From: Ichthyophis bannanicus
Taxonomy: Eukaryota; Chordata; Amphibia; Gymnophiona; Ichthyophiidae
DNA length: 64,000 nt
Assembly (NCBI GenBank): GCA_033557465.1
Contig: CM066031.1
Location: 1,666,006,800 to 1,666,070,799 of the forward strand
Direction of reading: 5' to 3'
Part shown: positions 41,481 through 52,124 of the stretch, in pieces
Position numbering within the stretch: the stretch's first letter is position 1
Layout of the letters: each line of letters opens with the position of its first letter
The notes under the pieces: model-generated
The model's input: only the letters and a program-made list of their open reading frames with translations
Databases searched by the model: none
What the model was told of the DNA's origin: nothing
Translations under genes and position numbers: made by a program

Positions 41481-41673
41481 AGTGCTTTGTGTCTGTACGT
41501 CTTCTTACGTTTAACGCGCAGTGACGCGCCACGGCGCCCGGTAATGCTCGTTAATTTTGTTAACGCGCGTTAGTGGTGACGATGTACCGCCCATGTCCTT
41601 ATTTGGGGTTTCTGTCACTACCGCGGCTCCTAACGCGAATTGCACTAACGCAGTTTAGTAAACATACCCCTTA

Positions 41674-42504
41674 GTCTTGGTGGCATCGGCATTTAGTTAT
41701 GAAGGGTTATTTGCATGAACACAACACCCGATTTGGACGTGCCTGAGGCCTGGGCGTGAATGTTATGGAATCAGCCTCACAGTGAATAGCATTTGACAGG
41801 TGCCATGAGAATAACCAAATACAAAACATAGTAACATAGTAACAATTTAAATGATGGCAGGTATGGTCCATATAGTGTGCCCATTAAGGTGGCTAGAGTG
41901 CATAGTAATTCTAAGTAGTTAACTTATACCAAACTGGCTAAAATTGTGTTATAAAGATGAACAAAAATTGAAATAAACTTTCTGGCATACATAATGATTT
42001 CAGTGACTTCAATAGTTAATATAATCCAACAATTTACATCATAAGGTGGGCTGTTATAATCATTATGTTTGGCAAGCTGGATGCTAAAAATAGCTTTTAT
42101 ATACAATCAGTAGATCAGATTGTGAACAATGGAGTACTTAACCTCAGAAGACTGACTCTTTCCACTTGTGGATCATTTAGCAAGTCAAATAGTATATTAA
42201 ACCCCAAATTATTGCTGAAATGTTTATTTCTTTAGAAATGTGCATCAGCTTCTCCCAGTGGTGGACTTTGGGGATTAGTCATTGAGTTGTTCATTCAAAA
42301 GTCTTTCTCTTGTAATTTTTTCTTATTGAATAGCCTGTTACCTGTATATATACGTTTCTTGCGCTTATTTGTAGACGATAGTAATAAATATAAAATTAAA
42401 TTTTAAAAAAATGGTCTGTGAGGCAAGAAATAACCTATTCTGTGCGTGCATTTTCTTTGGTTACTATATCCAGAAGTATTATAATGGACAGGACAAGGAA
42501 CAAA
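41674..42504. other. AT-rich DNA with a LINE-tail scrap
   Basis: 41828-41900 ('acatagtaacatagtaac', 'ggtatggtccatatagtg') resembles CR1/LINE 3' tails. The remainder is AT-rich without a recognised feature. Confidence 0.4.
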
Positions 42505-42918
42505 GGGGCATGTTTGCTAAAAAGAGTGCTTTTAGCTTACGGTCGGGCCGTGAAGCTGCTGCGGAGGCTCATGCTAACTTCAGGGGGTGTGCAAGTCCAT
42601 CCCCCTACTGTTGGCATGCTGCTAACAGGTGGCACTGCAGTAATCTAGCACACGGGTGCACCTAATGCTGCCCATGAGGTGGCATTGTGCATCCATGCTA
42701 ACATCAATAATCGCAGTTAGCGCACGGCCAGACACCCACACTAGCCACGACATGCCATCAATGCCCACATTACACCCCGACCCACTCTCTCTGCCTATTC
42801 ATGCGCTAAATGTTTAGCATGGTATTTTTGCATTGGGCCCCGCACCAAATTTTAGTCTGGCATGCTTACCGAGTGCTGAGCAGATGCTAGCAGTTAGCAT
42901 GGTTAAGCAAATATGCCC
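42505..42918. mobile_element. Harbinger-like MITE
   Basis: GGGGCATGTTTGCTAA (42505) mirrors TTAAGCAAATATGCCC (ending 42918). The interior has many 'gctaac/gttagc' words, like 14546 and 52799. The ends are related to those of the 3.26-kb element at 38413, so it may be mobilised by the same transposase. Flanks are AAA and TTA, so the duplication is not clear. Confidence 0.65.
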
Positions 42919-43125
42919 TTAAGAGCGTGAAGTGGTTGGCATGCCCAGTAGTTAATTATCAAAGGTTAACATCATTGCTGATCCAGATGGCTATTCACAC
43001 CTGGGAATCTTTACTGACCAATCATAGCTGAGACTCACAAAGAAGATATCAGGCCTAATAGAAGAGATCCTCAAGCCCTTAGTGATAAAGAGAAATAGTT
43101 TTGTACGCATACTACTGATTTTCTG

Positions 43126-44430
43126 AATAAGAACATACTGGGTCAGACTAGGGATCCATCAAGTCCAGTATCCTGTTTTGAGCAGTGGCCATTCCTGGTC
43201 TCAAATACCTGCTTGGTTCCCAAAAGTATACAGATTCTATGTTGCTTGTCCCAGGGGTAAGCAGTGGATTTTCCCAGTCCTCTTTAGCAATGGTTTATGG
43301 ACTTTTCCTTCAGGAACTCATCCAAACCTGTTTTGAACTCAGCTACACTAACGCTTTGACTACATCTTCCGGTAACGAATTCCAGAGTTTGATTATGCAT
43401 TGAGTGAAAAAAATATTTTCTCGGATTAGTCTTAAATGTACCACATTGTAACTTTGTTGCATGTCCTCTAGTCTTTCTACTTTTTGAAGGAGTAAACAAT
43501 CAATCTATGTTTACCCGTTATACTCCATTCATTATTTTATAGACCTCTATCTTATCTCCTCTCAGCCGCCTCTTTTCCAAGTTGAAGAGCCCTAACATTT
43601 TAAGCCTTTTTTTTCATAGGGGTATCCTTCCAACCCCTTTACCATTTTGGTGGCTCTTTTCTGTACCTTTTGCAATTCTGCTATATCCTTTTTAGGAAAT
43701 GGCAGCCAGAATTGCACATAATATTCAAGGTGCAGTCACATCACGGAGCGATACAGAGGCATTATACTACCCTTGGTTTTATTTTCTATCCCTTTTCTTG
43801 TGATTCCTATCATTCTATTTGCTTTCTTGGCTGCGGCTGCACACTGGGCAGAGGATTTAAACGTATTATCCATGATGGCGCCCAGAACCTTTTCCTGAGT
43901 GGTGATTCCTAATGTGGAACCTTGCATTGTGTAACTGTACTTTGGGGTGTTCTTCACTAACTGCATAACTTTGCACTTGTCCACATCAAATTTCATCTGC
44001 CATTTGGACGCCCAGTCTCCATATTTTTCAAGGTCCTCTTGAAATTTTTCACAATCCTGTTCTGTTTTAACAACTTTGAACAATTTTGTGTCATCTGCAA
44101 ATTTGATCACCTCACTCATTATTCCTATTACCAGGTCATTTATAAATATGTTAAAAAAGCAGTAGGCCCAGCACAGATCCCTGGGGTACTCCACTATTCA
44201 TCGTTCTCTATTGAGAAAATTGTCCATTTAGCCCTACCCTCTGTTTTGATCTTTTAACCAGTTCCTGATCCACAATATTACACTGCCTCCTATCCCATGT
44301 TTTTTAATTTCCCCAAGAGTCTCTCATAAGGGACTTTGTCAACGGCTTTCTGAAAATCAAGATACACTACATCAATTGACTCACCTTTATCTACCTGTTT
44401 ATTCATACCTTCAAAAAACCTGGAGTTCCT
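43126..44430 (-). pseudogene. CR1 LINE, 3' half
   Basis: From the 3' end ('ataagaacatactgggtcag' at about 43127) the minus strand runs up through the C-terminus to a frame at 44194-43736 with 'FFNIFINDLV' (normally LFxIFIND), '[10 protein letters not shown]', '[17 protein letters not shown]' and 'AAKKANRMIGITRKG'. The FADD catalytic box is intact but the gene is truncated near 44430 at the DIRS-like element. Similar to 60729-61967. Confidence 0.85.
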
Positions 44431-45400
44431 GGGAGCACTTTTGATACTTGAGTGGGCAGAGTCTTCCTGCCAGAGGAGAAAGTCAAAAGGCTTTTCAATT
44501 GCTTGGTGCTGTTCTGTTCACAGGAGGCTCCTAGAGTCCAGGATTCTCTTCAGCACCTTGGATTGATGGCGATGCCAACTGAAATGTGGCCATGGGCACA
44601 TACTCACATGTGGCTGCTCCAACGGGCCTTGCTGACTCAGTGGTCCCCAGGTGCTCAGGAGTTTGAGCTCAGGTTCCTGCTCCTGATGATGCTGAAGGTA
44701 GCCTGCGGTGGTGGCAACAGCCATGTTATCTGAGGAACAACATGTCAGCGGATGGTTTCTCATTGATCTTTCTGATGATGGAGGTCAGTCTCTCCATCTG
44801 GGGAGCCCGTTGCCAAGACCATATAGCTCAGGGCCATTGGAACCACAGGGAAGCGATGTGATCCATCAACTACCTTGAGGTGAGAGCCATCAGATTGGCT
44901 CTTCTACGTTTCCTGCCCGTGATCGAGGGCCGGGCAGTTCGAGTGTTATCAGACAATGCAACGGCAGTGGCTTATGTCAATCGTAAAGGTGGCACAAGGA
45001 GTACCAAGGTAGCCCTGGCGATGGCTCTCCTGTTTGCTGTGCAGAAAAGAATCTCCTAGCTTTTTTTGCTCAGTACATTGCCGGGGGGGGGGGGGGGGAG
45101 ATTACAGTGGCCTTTCTGATCCAGCATTCTCTGGATCCAGGAGAGTGGGAGTTGAGTCAGGAGGCATTTCAGTTGATTCTGCACCATTGTGGTTGCCCCA
45201 AGATGGATCTAATGGCAACCTGGTCCAGTGCCAAATCATGCCGCTTCTTCAGTTGCCACACAGAGATGGGATCTGAGAGCATTAGTGCCCTGGATCAGCC
45301 TTGGCAAAGTCAGTGCCTGCTCTGTTTCCTCCATGGCCCCTTGTGGGGCATGTGCTTCAGAGTATAGAGTGCCACCCGAGAAGGATTATTCTGGTGGCAC
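44430..45400 (+). pseudogene. DIRS reverse transcriptase end and RNase H
   Basis: 'QHLGLMAMPTEMWPWAHTHM' and 'WLLQRALLTQWSP' (44560-44650) match the connection region of DIRS polymerases. 'VRVLSDNATAVAYVNRKGGT' (about 44938-45000) is the RNase H D-N-x-T-A-V block. 'QYIAGGG' is followed by a 16-base G run (45083-45098) that breaks the frame. A stretch equivalent to 'MDLMATWSSAKSCRFFS' follows (about 45205). Confidence 0.75.
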
Positions 45401-45693
45401 AGGATTAACCGAGGAAAGTGTGGTTTGGAGATCTGATGCAGCTCCTGCAAGTGCCACCTCTTCACTTGCCTCCATCTCAGGGCCTATTGCATCAGGGACC
45501 GATCATCATGGAAGATCTAATTCCCTTCTTGCTTATGGCTTGGCTCTTGAAAGGAGACAGCTAGTGTGTAAGGGCTGCTCTCTAGCGGTGATCCACTCTG
45601 CTCAGAGCCCAGAGATTATCTACCAACCTTTCATATGTGCAGGTCTGGTACCTCTTTGAGTGATGGTGCAGTGCATGGCAGCTGGCTCCTGAG

Positions 45694-46545
45694 GTGACCA
45701 AGGTGCCGTCTCTGTTGGCCTTGATGCAGGACAGTCTGGAGAAGGGCTTTTCTCTTAGCTCCCCGAAGGTTCAGGTGGCAGCTTTGGTCTGTTTCAGAGG
45801 TCCGGTGGCTGTTAATTCTCTAATCTTACACACAAATCTTTTGCGCTTTCTCCAGGGGGTTCGGCATCTGCATCCTCCCTTCCAGTTTGTGGCCCTTTCC
45901 TGGGATCTGTGTCTGGTGCTCAGGGCCTTGATATCGGAACCTTTTGAGCCATTGAAGCAAACCACTCGGAAGGATTTGACACTCAAGATGGTCTTCTTGG
46001 TTGCGCTTGTTCCGCAAGGCGGATTTCCGAGCTGCAGGCTCTGTCTTGCCAAGGTCCTTACCTATCTTTTTCTCAGGAGGCTGTTTCCATTCATCCTTTC
46101 TCCCTTTCATGTGAACCAGGTAGTTTGCCTGCCCTCCTTATCTAAGGAGCAGTGTCGGGGGAAGGATAAGGATCTTTACCTTGTGGATGTTCGGAGGGTG
46201 CTTCTCCGGTACTTGGCCATTACAAATTCTTTTCATAAGTCAGACCATCTTTTTGTGCTGTTTGCTGGCCCACACAAAGGTGATACAGTGGCTAAGTCTA
46301 CCTTGGGGTGCTGGATTAAGAAAGCCATTCTCTCAGCATATCTGTTGCAGAACCGTATGATTCTGGAGGGTTTGTGTGCCCATTCTACCCAAGAACAAGC
46401 GTCTTTGTGAGCAGAATGGAGCTTGATAGCCCCTGCAGACATTTATCAGACGGCAACATGGGCAGCACCTTCCACTTTTGTCAAGCATTATTGCTTGGAT
46501 GTCCACACATGGGTAGACACGGCCCTTAGCTCCAAGGTTTTATGA
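45694..46545 (+). pseudogene. DIRS tyrosine recombinase
   Basis: A 238-codon frame (45694-46410). 'LTLKMVFLVAL' (about 45978) precedes the first catalytic region; the expected 'ARRISELQAL' is found near 46010 only in another frame, so there is a frameshift. 'FHVNQVVCLPSL' (about 46110) and 'KSDHLFVLFAGPHKG' (about 46240) are family blocks. The H-x-x-R block reads 'AHSTQEQA' at about 46378: the second catalytic arginine has become glutamine, consistent with a CGA to CAA change at a CpG. The tyrosine region 'FVKHYCLDVH' (about 46475) keeps its Y after a stop. The enzyme would join circular DNA to the target. Confidence 0.75.
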
Positions 46546-46589
46546 ACTGTTGTGTCAACTTCCTGCCCTGTGGAGGTGTAGCTTTGGTA

Positions 46590-47075
46590 CGTCCCACTTG
46601 TCTGGAATGGTCTAACAGGACGATATGGAAGGTGACATTTTACTTTCCAGATAATGTACTTTCCTTGACTCCTGCTAGACTAGTCCAGGGCCCACTCCTG
46701 GAACTGTGTTTTCTCTGTGATTCTGCAGTGGTATCTTTGATATGCTTGGATCTGCAAGTCCATATTCTACAGATGGTCATCTATTTATGCTTTCTTGTGC
46801 ATAGTTCTCTTCTGTTTGATCTCTCATTGTTATCCACATTGAGGTTGTGTGAGGCTTGCCATGTTCTCCCATATGCTTTGGGAGGAATACTGAAGAGCCC
46901 TCTGGTGGCTGATGTGGATAGGGGCATGGGAGTGATGTCATTGGAACCTGAGCTTTTCATTGCTTCTTTGTCTCCACCAACCTGCTGGTAGGAGAAAACA
47001 ATCCATTTGTCTGGACTACTCTAGCATGACTCAAGGAAAGGACATTATCTGGTAACATCTCACCTTCCTGTGCAC
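46590..47075. repeat. Inverted words at the DIRS 3' side
   Basis: 'cttgtctggaatggtctaac' (46597) is followed by an inverted version, 'ccttgactcctgctagacta' with 'gtccag' (46663-46688). A third copy, 'ttgtctggactactctagca' to 'ggacattatctgg', lies at about 47005-47055. The pattern forward, inverted, forward fits the terminal repeat and internal complementary region of a DIRS element. Confidence 0.6.
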
Positions 47076-47080
47076 AACTG

Positions 47081-47514
47081 GATGAAGAGGGATGCGAGAT
47101 TCATATGTTGCACAGGGCACATTTCCAGCTTGGTACGGTCCGGAAGAAATATCTCTGCATTGTCACTAAATCACAATGGATTTTGTGTAAGATAACTTAA
47201 ATAGGTAAAACTGCTAACTCTATATTTACATATCTATGAGAATAATCTTGACACGTGGAAGCTTGAATGCTGTTGCTAAAATACCACAAGGCACCACATC
47301 ACCACAATTGTGTGGAGAGAGAAGAATGATAGAGGTGTTCATTCATGAGCACACATTTTGTTCTAGCACTCATACAATGTGCGCTTAAAGGGCAAATATG
47401 TGAAATGAACATGAAAAAAAAATGCCCAAACATCTAGAAACATTTGTTTTAAACAACCATGCACCAAACTGTTTTTTGGCCCATAAAGAATAAGATGAAA
47501 CTGTTTGCAAATGT
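47081..47514. other. Unassigned AT-rich DNA
   Basis: No gene or repeat recognised. Confidence 0.4.
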
Positions 47515-48150
47515 GATGCGGCATTTTAGAAAGGATGTCCAAGTGCAATATGAGATGTCCAAGACCAGATGCCTGTGAAAATCCCAAGGATATTGACATT
47601 TCGTCCCAGTTTTAGAAACATGGACATCCTCACATGGACGACTGCAGAAACGTCTTCTTGGACATCCTGGCCAGCATCTTCCAGAAGGGGGATGCCCATG
47701 TTCAGTGACATTGAGACACTCAAATGTGCAGTGGTGTGTTAGCAATCTGTTTGGGGTTTGTATTTACATAACGGTTTCATTCCCCAGGAAATATTAACAG
47801 TGACTGACAGCACATTGTGGTCTTCCCCCTGGTAGTGTTGCCACGATGAAATGAACACATTGTTGCTCCTTATTTGGGGTCAGGAGCAGATATAGGCATG
47901 GCTACATCAACAACCAGGGCCAGACGTGCTTATGCTATTCTGGAAACACACTGCAAAGTGCATCTTCATTGCTCCACCCAGGCCGCTCCTCCAGCACGCC
48001 CCTGTTCTATTTGGATGTCCTTGCGCTAGGGACACCCATATATCTGGTTTCTAAAATGGCTTCAGGGATGCCTTTGTGAATTGGACATCTGTGTACGCAT
48101 TTTTAGATGTCCAAAAGATGAATAGGGCTTCTGAAATAACCTCCTAAATA
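47515..48150. repeat. DNA-element remnant, same family as 34474
   Basis: Carries 'ggcattttagaaaggatgtc', 'gtcaggagcagatataggca', 'tatgctattctggaaacaca' and ends 'gggcttctgaaataacctcc'. Equivalent words occur at 34474-35360 and 51440-51722. Non-coding. Confidence 0.5.
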
Positions 48151-48459
48151 TATATATACTGCCGCCAAAAATTGGAAACAACAGACAACTAGGCATTTTG
48201 CACAGCATCTAACATCTAGGTGCTCTTTAAAAATCGACCACTACATATGTAAACAGCAGCATTTGAATGTGTAGATAATGCAAATCTGGCACTTTTACAT
48301 GCCAGTTTCACAGTGCTCACTATCTGCACATGTGATTGCCGCAGGACGCACAGATTCAAAGGAGTCTGTTCCGCGCATGGTTTGGGTTGTCCAAAATTTA
48401 TGCATGTATTCCCGATTTTAAAACATCTTCCTGTCAGCTGTTGCACCTCTTCTGAACAG

Positions 48460-48815
48460 AGCTGATCGCAAGGTAGGCGCAAGGTAGTGCGTGCCCTAGG
48501 CTAATCTTCAACCTTCTGCCCTCCTGCTAGATTTTGATAATTCAACTCAATAATTATGATAATCTTAATACTAACAACAATCCTATAAAAATGCATCACT
48601 GGACATCATACTTTTCAGTATTACTTTGCTTTGTATGTATGTGTGTACAGTTATGCCTTCTCTTCCTGCAGGTAGAAGAATGTGCTCATGGCTCTTTGAG
48701 TTTTTCTGGCTGTCAGGATCTATTTCTTTACTGTCCGTCTCCCCCCCCCCCCCCAAGCTGTTGCTCTAGGCAAATGCCTAGTCTTGTCTAATGGTTAGGC
48801 CAGACCTGCCTCTAA
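48460..48815. repeat. Probable hAT-type MITE remnant
   Basis: 'gtgcgtgccctaggctaat' near 48487 and 'gttgctctaggcaaatgcct' near 48763 are inverted-related 'ccctaggc / gcctag' ends as in the MITE at 58646-59041. A C run lies at 48739-48754. The interior is AT-rich. Boundaries are uncertain. Confidence 0.4.
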
Positions 48816-48949
48816 AGCACACAGAAGTGACAGTAAAATGCTCGTTTTGGCCAGGACGTCAGATAAGTGACTGAGGAGGCAATTGTGCAGAGCCCTCTGG
48901 AACTTCAAATGACCTTTAAAATGTTAACATTCCCCTTTAGGAGTTTGTC

Positions 48950-49300
48950 TCTTTCATTAGCTGCTCTTCTACATGAAGACGCCAATATTCAAAGGGGTTT
49001 ATCCAGTTAACAGAACCTACTAACTGCTGAGAGGGATATTCAGGTGCTTTAACCAGGCATTCCTGCTGAATATCCCCTCTGTCCATCGTGGCACTATCCA
49101 TACATTGGGGGCATGGGTTCATCCGCAGAGCGATGGCAAGCACAGTACTTATCCAGTTAGCTGCGATTTTCAGTCTGCTAGCCAAAGGCTTGTATAAAGT
49201 AGGTCACCTGAAAATCTGTCCTAGCTTGTTGTGGTTTCAATATCTGCATAGCGGCTGAAAATCACCGCTATCCAGAGAGCAATAGTGGTCAGAGCTGAAC
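48950..49300. repeat. MITE-like sequence with subterminal inverted words
   Basis: 'gccaatattcaaaggggttt' and 'atccagttaacagaac' (48980-49015) face 'gtacttatccagttagctgc' and 'ggctgaaaatcaccgctatc' (49145-49272). It looks like a decayed non-autonomous DNA element. No clear ends. Confidence 0.4.
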
Positions 49301-49537
49301 CCAGGTGCAGGCTGGGAGGGGGGTGCACCCCCGCTGGCCCCACGGAGGCAGCATGGAAAAAGTACGATTAAGCTGGTTTGTCACGGTGCCTCCTGCTCCA
49401 GGAGCCAGGTGCTCCTCTCTCCCAGCCGAAGTCTCATAAATCACAAGTTTGCCACACTGCCTCAGTGGGATTGGGGGGGGGCCCGCCCCAGGTGATAGGA
49501 CGGCTAAGAATGCCACTGCCACTGTGGCTGAATATTG
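49301..49537. other. GC-rich unassigned segment
   Basis: Short GC-rich DNA with G run at 49468-49477; nothing recognised. Confidence 0.3.
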
Positions 49538-49850
49538 CTGTTGTTGTTTTTAAGTTCCCTTGAGTCAATGTCAATTCATGGTGACCCTCTGGATAGTTTT
49601 CCTAAAGTGTGTTCGGTCTTCAGTCAGGAGGCTAATTGTTGATAGAATAGCATCCAAAGCTGCTGTTGTTGGATCGATCCATCACATTGCTGGCCTTCCT
49701 CTTTTGCATTGACCTTCAATCTTGCCAAGCATGATGTCTTTGTCTAATGATCTCTCTCTTCACATGATGTGTCCAAAGTATGAACGTTGAAGTCTTGTAT
49801 TCTGACTTTCTAAAGAAAGCTTTGGTTTGATCTCCTCCAGGATACTCAGT
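49538..49850 (-). mobile_element. RTE 3' fragment
   Basis: Begins 'gctgttgttgtttttaagtt' and matches the 3' 310 bp of the RTE copies ('catggtgaccctctggatag', 'ggccttcctcttttgcattg', 'aagcatgatgtctttgtcta'). It is clearly more diverged than the copies at 18411 and 30462. Confidence 0.85.
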
Positions 49851-50339
49851 AATTTTCTGGAATACAGCTCTTACACGTGTAAGCATTGGCACTTGCACAT
49901 ACAAAACACTGAGTAATGTCGCTCTTTATGTAACTAGGTTTTCTTATACAATGCTTGCTCCCTCTGCACATTTAGGACGATGCACATGTATTTTCTGAGA
50001 TCCTATATGTATTTTACAAAAGGCTCCACATTCACAGGCCTTTTGTAAACTAGGCTGGAAATTGTAAATGTTTCAACTTAAGAAATTCCCTTACTGAACT
50101 GGGCGCCCAAAGCAAAGTGGGGCATCACATTTAACTTACACTAAACAGCCTGATTATGCAGGCTAAGATTTAGCGCATGAAAAAGTCTTTACATGCTTGT
50201 ATATTTCTCATATTCTGCTGTCTAAAACATAAAATTCAAAATGCATTAAAATAGGAATTTGTTTCACTGATCTGCACAGCATACTCTACACTTTCAGCAT
50301 GAAAAAAAGAATTTTAGAAATATTCAAAAGTATTTAAAA
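49851..50339. other. AT-rich unassigned DNA
   Basis: No feature recognised. Confidence 0.3.
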
Positions 50340-51010
50340 ATAAGGAAACAAATAGCCTTGATTGTATATGTCTTCGCACCTCTGGATGCAGTACTTGGTA
50401 GAAGCCCTTTTGCAGCCCTGACTAGTTTATGATAGGTGTCCACAAATTCAATAGTGGGATGATGCCATTTTTGCCCATTTTTCTTGGCAGAATATGCCAA
50501 GCTTTATCAACTTGGTGGGGTTCAGCTGTGGCCTGTATTCTTCAAGTCTTGCCACTGATTTTCTATTGGAATCAGTTGTAGGTTTTGACTCCTCACTCAG
50601 ACATTCACTTTTTTCTTGCTTGGCCACTCCATTGTTGCATTTGCATAATGCTTCGGTTCATCATCCTGATGAAAGGCAAATTTTCTTCCAAGTCCCAGGT
50701 CTGTAGCAGACTGGAATGGATTTTCCTCCAGGATCTGTCTATGCTTTGAACCATCCATCATCCCGTCTCTTTTCGCAAATCTTTCTGTCTCCAGACACAA
50801 CCACAGCATAATGCTGCCACCACCGTAGTTGACTGTTGGGAAGCGGTTAACAGAGCAATATCTTGTGCTTGATTTACACCACAAATATCACTTAGCATTG
50901 AACCAAGAAGTTCTACTTTGTCTCATCTGCCTACAGAATCTTCTCTCACATACATGTAATGCCCTCTAAGTATTTCCGTTGGGGCAATTTCTCCAAATGA
51001 GATAGTTTTG
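50340..51010 (-). pseudogene. Tc1/mariner transposase remnant
   Basis: On the minus strand: an equivalent of 'WADETKVELLGS' (about 50925), 'FPTVNYGGGSIMLWLC' (50840-50790), 'HQDDEPKHYANATMEWPSKK' (50650-50600), and a C-terminal part with 'FCQEKWAKM' and 'ASTKY' (50500-50390). These are the second and third domains of a Tc1 transposase, where the D of 'HQDDEPKH' is the second catalytic aspartate. Stops and frameshifts abound. No terminal repeats seen. Confidence 0.8.
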
Positions 51011-51439
51011 CTCATACCATGGCAATCATAAACCCCACTCCTAAGTCAGGGTATGTGGAGTATGATTTTAGTCTCTCAAATTTACTGCTAATGCTTGCTG
51101 TAGTATTTGCATCATACCATCCTTCTGGAGTTCGTAAGAAGTAACATGTATGAGTAAATTTATCAAAGTGTGCTCGGAAATTCTTCTTAATGGAGCCTGT
51201 GGCATCCAACACAATGGCGCGTCATATGGCTTTTCTTCAGTAATGACTTCTTTTAGCCACCCTCCCTTACAAGCCATGTTTATGGAGTAATACTGGAATT
51301 GTTGAACAGTCAGCCTTTTCCCGGCCTTGATTTTCACCTGCAATCCTTCTATGAGGGGGAAAATGTATTGTGGTGACGAGGGGATGCTCCTGTTATCCAC
51401 AGTGTTGAAAGCTCACCAAAACGAGTACTTTTCAATTTC

Positions 51440-51722
51440 CTTTTTGTGCCAAGGAGCAGGTATAGATATAGGTTTGTCCGCCTGTAGTTTTAAACATGGG
51501 GCGCCATTCTGGAATCAGAGATGAACATGGATCTTTTTACCACCACTCTGGACATGCCTCCGTCAGGCCCCCATGCAACATAGACATGATCGTGCTGGAC
51601 ACTTGTAAATTCAATCGTTTATAAAATGGCCCTTGGGATGTGGATGTGATTGGCACATCTGAATGGGTGTTTTCACATATGGAAATCATACATAGAGTTT
51701 CTAAAATGACACCCTTAGTTAC
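51440..51722. repeat. DNA-element remnant, same family as 34474
   Basis: Shares 'aaggagcaggtatagatata', 'gcgccattctggaatcagag' and ends 'gagtttctaaaatgacaccc'. 51011-51440 before it contains a 110-codon minus-strand frame I cannot assign. Confidence 0.5.
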
Positions 51723-52124
51723 TCCATATTTTGAGCCATGCTGCCTTCTCACTTAGAACATTCTTTTCCTACAGCAACAACCTAAAATTGGTTGAACTAG
51801 AAAACTGAAAAATAAGAAGAAAAGGTACGTAGAGGATTTTTTTTTCCCATGTGTTTCCTTTGATGTACAATTCAGCAGCCTTTTATGTTCTCTGCCAAAA
51901 ACAGCCAGAATCAACATTCTAATTTAGCATAAATTAGGTAAAATGTTCTAAATCCTCAAATTTGTTACATAGTTATATTTTTATTTATGTAATTTTAAGA
52001 GCCAGATGAAAACCTTTAAAAAGAAGTTGAAGAACTGTTTTATCCTAGTAATGTTTTAGGTACCACAGTAACTTGAAAGGGCCACATGTGAAAGCAAATT
52101 TTCGACAGTACATAGAGAATGGAA

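Larger units (their letters stand above)
38413..41670. mobile_element. 3.26-kb Harbinger-like DNA element
   Basis: TTA lies directly outside both ends (38410-38412 and 41671-41673). The ends GGGGGATGTTTACTAAAGTG and, inverted, GGGGTATGTTTACTAAACTG match in 22 of the outer 26 bases. TTA/TAA duplications are a hallmark of PIF/Harbinger elements. CpG-rich 'ttaacgcgcgtta' words lie inside both ends. I see no transposase or Myb-like protein; the longest frames (134 and 178 codons) have no motif. It contains a foldback MITE piece (about 39427-39612), two tRNA-like stretches and a 44-bp tandem duplication. Retained CpGs suggest it is young or unmethylated. Confidence 0.75.
44415..47080 (+). mobile_element. 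DIRS-type tyrosine-recombinase retrotransposon, partial
   Basis: Begins inside the reverse transcriptase ('GRVFLPEEKVKRL', about 44450), goes through thumb and RNase H, then a tyrosine recombinase, then non-coding DNA with repeated inverted words, as expected for DIRS terminal and internal complementary regions. No LTR and no integrase are present. DIRS elements insert as circles through their recombinase and leave no target duplication. The 5' half is missing, replaced by CR1 sequence. Confidence 0.75.

Noticed and set aside
51068..51400. Frame with 'INMACKGGW', slightly like the cysteine-protease C-x-GG block
   Set aside because: Only a handful of residues fit; no catalytic Cys, His or Asn regions around them. 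Chance resemblance is more likely.
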